A stretch of DNA of 64,000 nt from Mycolicibacterium iranicum (GTDB lineage Bacteria > Actinomycetota > Actinomycetes > Mycobacteriales > Mycobacteriaceae). This document shows, in pieces, positions 62,209 through 64,000 of this stretch. The position numbers were made by a program, and so were the translations under genes. The DNA lies in NCBI RefSeq assembly GCF_002101705.1, contig NZ_LQPC01000002.1, positions 1 to 64,000 of the forward strand, written 5' to 3'. How positions within the stretch are numbered: the stretch's first letter is position 1; every line of letters starts with the position of its first letter. The notes below the pieces were generated by a model, which did not search any database, was not told the DNA's origin, and saw only the letters and a program-made list of their open reading frames with translations.

Positions 62209-64000
62209 CCGACGGCGACATTCCGGTCGACGATCTGGTTCCCGTCGGTACGCCCATCGATCTCGACAACTGTGCGCGCGAGCCGATCCACATTCCTGGC
62301 AGCATCCAGCCGCGCGGCGTGCTCGCCGTGGTTCGCGAGCCCCAGTTCGAGGTCCGGCAGGTCAGCGCCAACGTCGCCGACCTTCTCGGCCGTCCCCTCG
62401 ACTCCGTCCTGGGGCACCACCTGTCCGCGCTGATGGGCGCGGACCAGGCCGCCCGCGTCCAGACCGCGGCGTCCATGATGGGCGATCTCCACCGGCGCAA
62501 CCCCGTCGAGTGCTCCATCGAGGTGCACGGCGAACGCCGCGAGTTCGACGCCATCCTGCACCGCGAACCCGGTGGCATACTCCTCGTCGAGCTGGAGGTC
62601 GCCTTCGGCGAGCGGCCCTACTCGTTCCCGAACACCTATCAAGCGGTGCGCAGCTCCGTGGCAGAACTGAACCAGGCCGCCACGCTCAGCGAGCTCTATG
62701 ACACCACCGCCAGGGCGGTCCGTGAACTCACCGGTTTCGACCGCGTGATGGTTTACCGCTACGACGAGGAATACAACGGCGAGGTGGTTGCCGAGTCAAA
62801 GCGAGACGACCTCAACTCGTTCCTCGGCCTGCACTACCCGTCGACCGACATCCCTGCGCAAGCGCGGGCGCTATACGAGAAGAGCTGGCTGCGCCTCATT
62901 TCCGATGTCGACTACAAGCCCGCACCCCTGGTCCCGGCTGTCGATCCCGCCGTCGGCGCGCCCCAGGACCTGACGCACGCCACTCTGCGCAGCGTCTCAC
63001 CGATTCATATCGAATACCTGCAGAACATGGGTGTGCACGCGTCGATGTCGATCTCGCTGCTGCGGCACGGACGACTCTGGGGATTGATCGCGTGCCACCA
63101 CTACGCCGGCCCGCATCTGCCGCCGTTCGGCACCAGAGTGGCGGCCGAATTCCTTGGCTCGACGCTGTCGTTGCGTCTCGTCGATCAACATGAGGACGAC
63201 CAGCTTCACAAGCGCCTCGACGCGCAGGCCATGCTGACCAAGCTGACGGCCGCGTTCATCGACCACAGCAAACCGCTGACCTCCGCCCTGCTTGGGGCGC
63301 CCGATCTGCTCGACCTTGTTCCCGCCGACGGCGCCGTCGTCGACATCGGCGGCGACCGGCAGGTCCGCGGGACGGTCCCCCAACCCGAGGTGGTCGCCGC
63401 GGTCGTCTCGTGGGCCCGCAGCGCAGGCGATGACATTGCTCGCACCGACAGACTGGCACGAACGCTGCCGGACGTAGCCGTCGACGCACAGCTGGCCGCC
63501 GGGGCCCTCGTCCTCAATCTTCCAGACGGTCAATATGTCGCCTGGTTCCGGCGTGAGGTTCTGCGATCGGTGGACTGGGGTGGCGATCCGTATAACAAAG
63601 CCATCGCCAACAGCGAGGGCGAGGGGGTCCGGCTGAGCCCCCGCAAGTCGTTCGATCGGTGGCAGGAAGTGGTGCGCGAGCGCTGCGAGCCGTGGACGGC
63701 CACCGAACTTGAGTCGGCTGACTCGCTGCGACGCCACCTGGTGGAGTCGCTGTATCTCCGTGCGCGCGGCGCGTTGCGCGTCGCGGAGCTGGTGCAGCGC
63801 AGCCTCATCCCCAAATCCCTTCCTACGCTCAAGGATTGGCAGCTGACCGCGCACTATGAACCTGCGGCCGGTGGTCGAGTGGGCGGAGATTGGTACGACG
63901 CGTTCGAGCTTCCCGACGGCAGATTGATCGTGGTGGTGGGCGATGTCGCCGGACACGGGGTCACCGTCGCGGGCACAATGGCTCAGCTGCGCAACGCCCT
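62205..64000 (+). CDS. Bacteriophytochrome with SpoIIE-type phosphatase output (runs off window)
   Basis: At least 598 codons, continuing past 64000. The chromophore-binding Cys23 lies in DNCAREPIHIPGSIQP, as in DrBphP Cys24; the PAS domain covers about 15-125, GAF about 140-310 with YPSTDIPAQARALY (the conserved Asp-Ile-Pro), PHY about 325-500 with the tongue motif SPRKSFDRW. The C-terminus (from about 525) begins a PP2C/SpoIIE phosphatase: VGGDWYDAFELPDGRL and VGDVAGHGVTVAGTMAQLR. A biliverdin-binding red/far-red photoreceptor controlling a phosphatase is expected, with targets among STAS proteins. The start is GTG 62205, the only in-frame candidate after the stop at 62136-62138. Heme oxygenase is not in view. 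Confidence 0.92.
   Translation, partial: MTDGDIPVDDLVPVGTPIDLDNCAREPIHIPGSIQPRGVLAVVREPQFEVRQVSANVADLLGRPLDSVLGHHLSALMGADQAARVQTAASMMGDLHRRNPVECSIEVHGERREFDAILHREPGGILLVELEVAFGERPYSFPNTYQAVRSSVAELNQAATLSELYDTTARAVRELTGFDRVMVYRYDEEYNGEVVAESKRDDLNSFLGLHYPSTDIPAQARALYEKSWLRLISDVDYKPAPLVPAVDPAVGAPQDLTHATLRSVSPIHIEYLQNMGVHASMSISLLRHGRLWGLIACHHYAGPHLPPFGTRVAAEFLGSTLSLRLVDQHEDDQLHKRLDAQAMLTKLTAAFIDHSKPLTSALLGAPDLLDLVPADGAVVDIGGDRQVRGTVPQPEVVAAVVSWARSAGDDIARTDRLARTLPDVAVDAQLAAGALVLNLPDGQYVAWFRREVLRSVDWGGDPYNKAIANSEGEGVRLSPRKSFDRWQEVVRERCEPWTATELESADSLRRHLVESLYLRARGALRVAELVQRSLIPKSLPTLKDWQLTAHYEPAAGGRVGGDWYDAFELPDGRLIVVVGDVAGHGVTVAGTMAQLRNA

Noticed and set aside
1..64000. CRISPR arrays, tRNA, rRNA and prophage genes
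   Set aside because: No regularly spaced direct repeats with unique spacers, no tRNA-like cloverleaf and no phage structural gene were noticed; a tRNA search program was not available.

Overview
The window looks like a chromosomal segment of a rapidly growing mycobacterium (Mycolicibacterium-type). The reasons are an MspA-family porin with the MspA signal peptide and mature start, a secreted PE-PPE-domain hydrolase, a KmtR-type nickel/cobalt sensor, close relatives of the M. tuberculosis phenolic-glycolipid enzymes (the chorismate lyase Rv2949c, FadD22, Pks15/1), high GC, and frequent GTG/TTG starts with ATGA/TGATG gene overlaps. All family assignments come from reading the translated sequence and from memory of the families; no database search was run.

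Layout. 1-152: right-hand end of an IS481-like element. 280-2234: an enoyl-CoA hydratase-like protein and an SDR dehydrogenase on the minus strand. 2235-3622: about 1.4 kb with no convincing gene. 3623-23625, locus A: chorismate pyruvate-lyase, FadD22-type 4-hydroxybenzoyl-AMP ligase/carrier, and a single 5725-residue polyketide synthase with three modules. 23992-46266: mixed genes, namely a GAF-EAL protein, a secreted PE-PPE hydrolase, a zinc alcohol dehydrogenase operon, a DJ-1/PfpI protein, a membrane protein, a PucR-type regulator, a P450-TetR pair, a PfkB kinase-SurE pair, a sulfide:quinone reductase-like and a ThrE-like gene, a secreted repeat protein, a TupA-like ATP-grasp protein, a ZIP transporter and a succinate-semialdehyde dehydrogenase. 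46451-57152, locus B: a halogenase-family flavoprotein, a KS-AT-DH-KR-ACP polyketide synthase, an ABC ATPase and permease, and a cation/proton antiporter, all tightly spaced. 56745-57944: an HbpS/GlcG-like gene antisense to the antiporter, kmtR, and a His-rich small protein. 58236-64000: a SpoIIE-type phosphatase/anti-sigma kinase fusion, a STAS antagonist, the porin, and a bacteriophytochrome with a SpoIIE phosphatase output that runs off the window.

How the genes work together. In locus A chorismate would be cleaved to 4-hydroxybenzoate, adenylated and loaded by FadD22, then elongated by a Pks15/1-like fully reducing module. In M. tuberculosis that enzyme is free-standing; here its homologue is fused to a KR-only module and a second fully reducing module. 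All three AT domains carry the malonyl-type HAFH motif and there is no thioesterase. If the two added modules act once each, the chain would be a 4-hydroxyphenyl 5-hydroxyalkanoate, which could leave as a delta-lactone. No Pps, Mas, FadD29 or glycosyltransferase genes are in the window, so this looks like a phenol-capped polyketide distinct from classical phenolic glycolipid.

Locus B looks self-contained (synthase, tailoring flavoprotein, exporter, antiporter) and has the domain order of bacterial iterative aromatic PKSs. The right end groups three partner-switch signalling proteins, one of them probably light-sensing.
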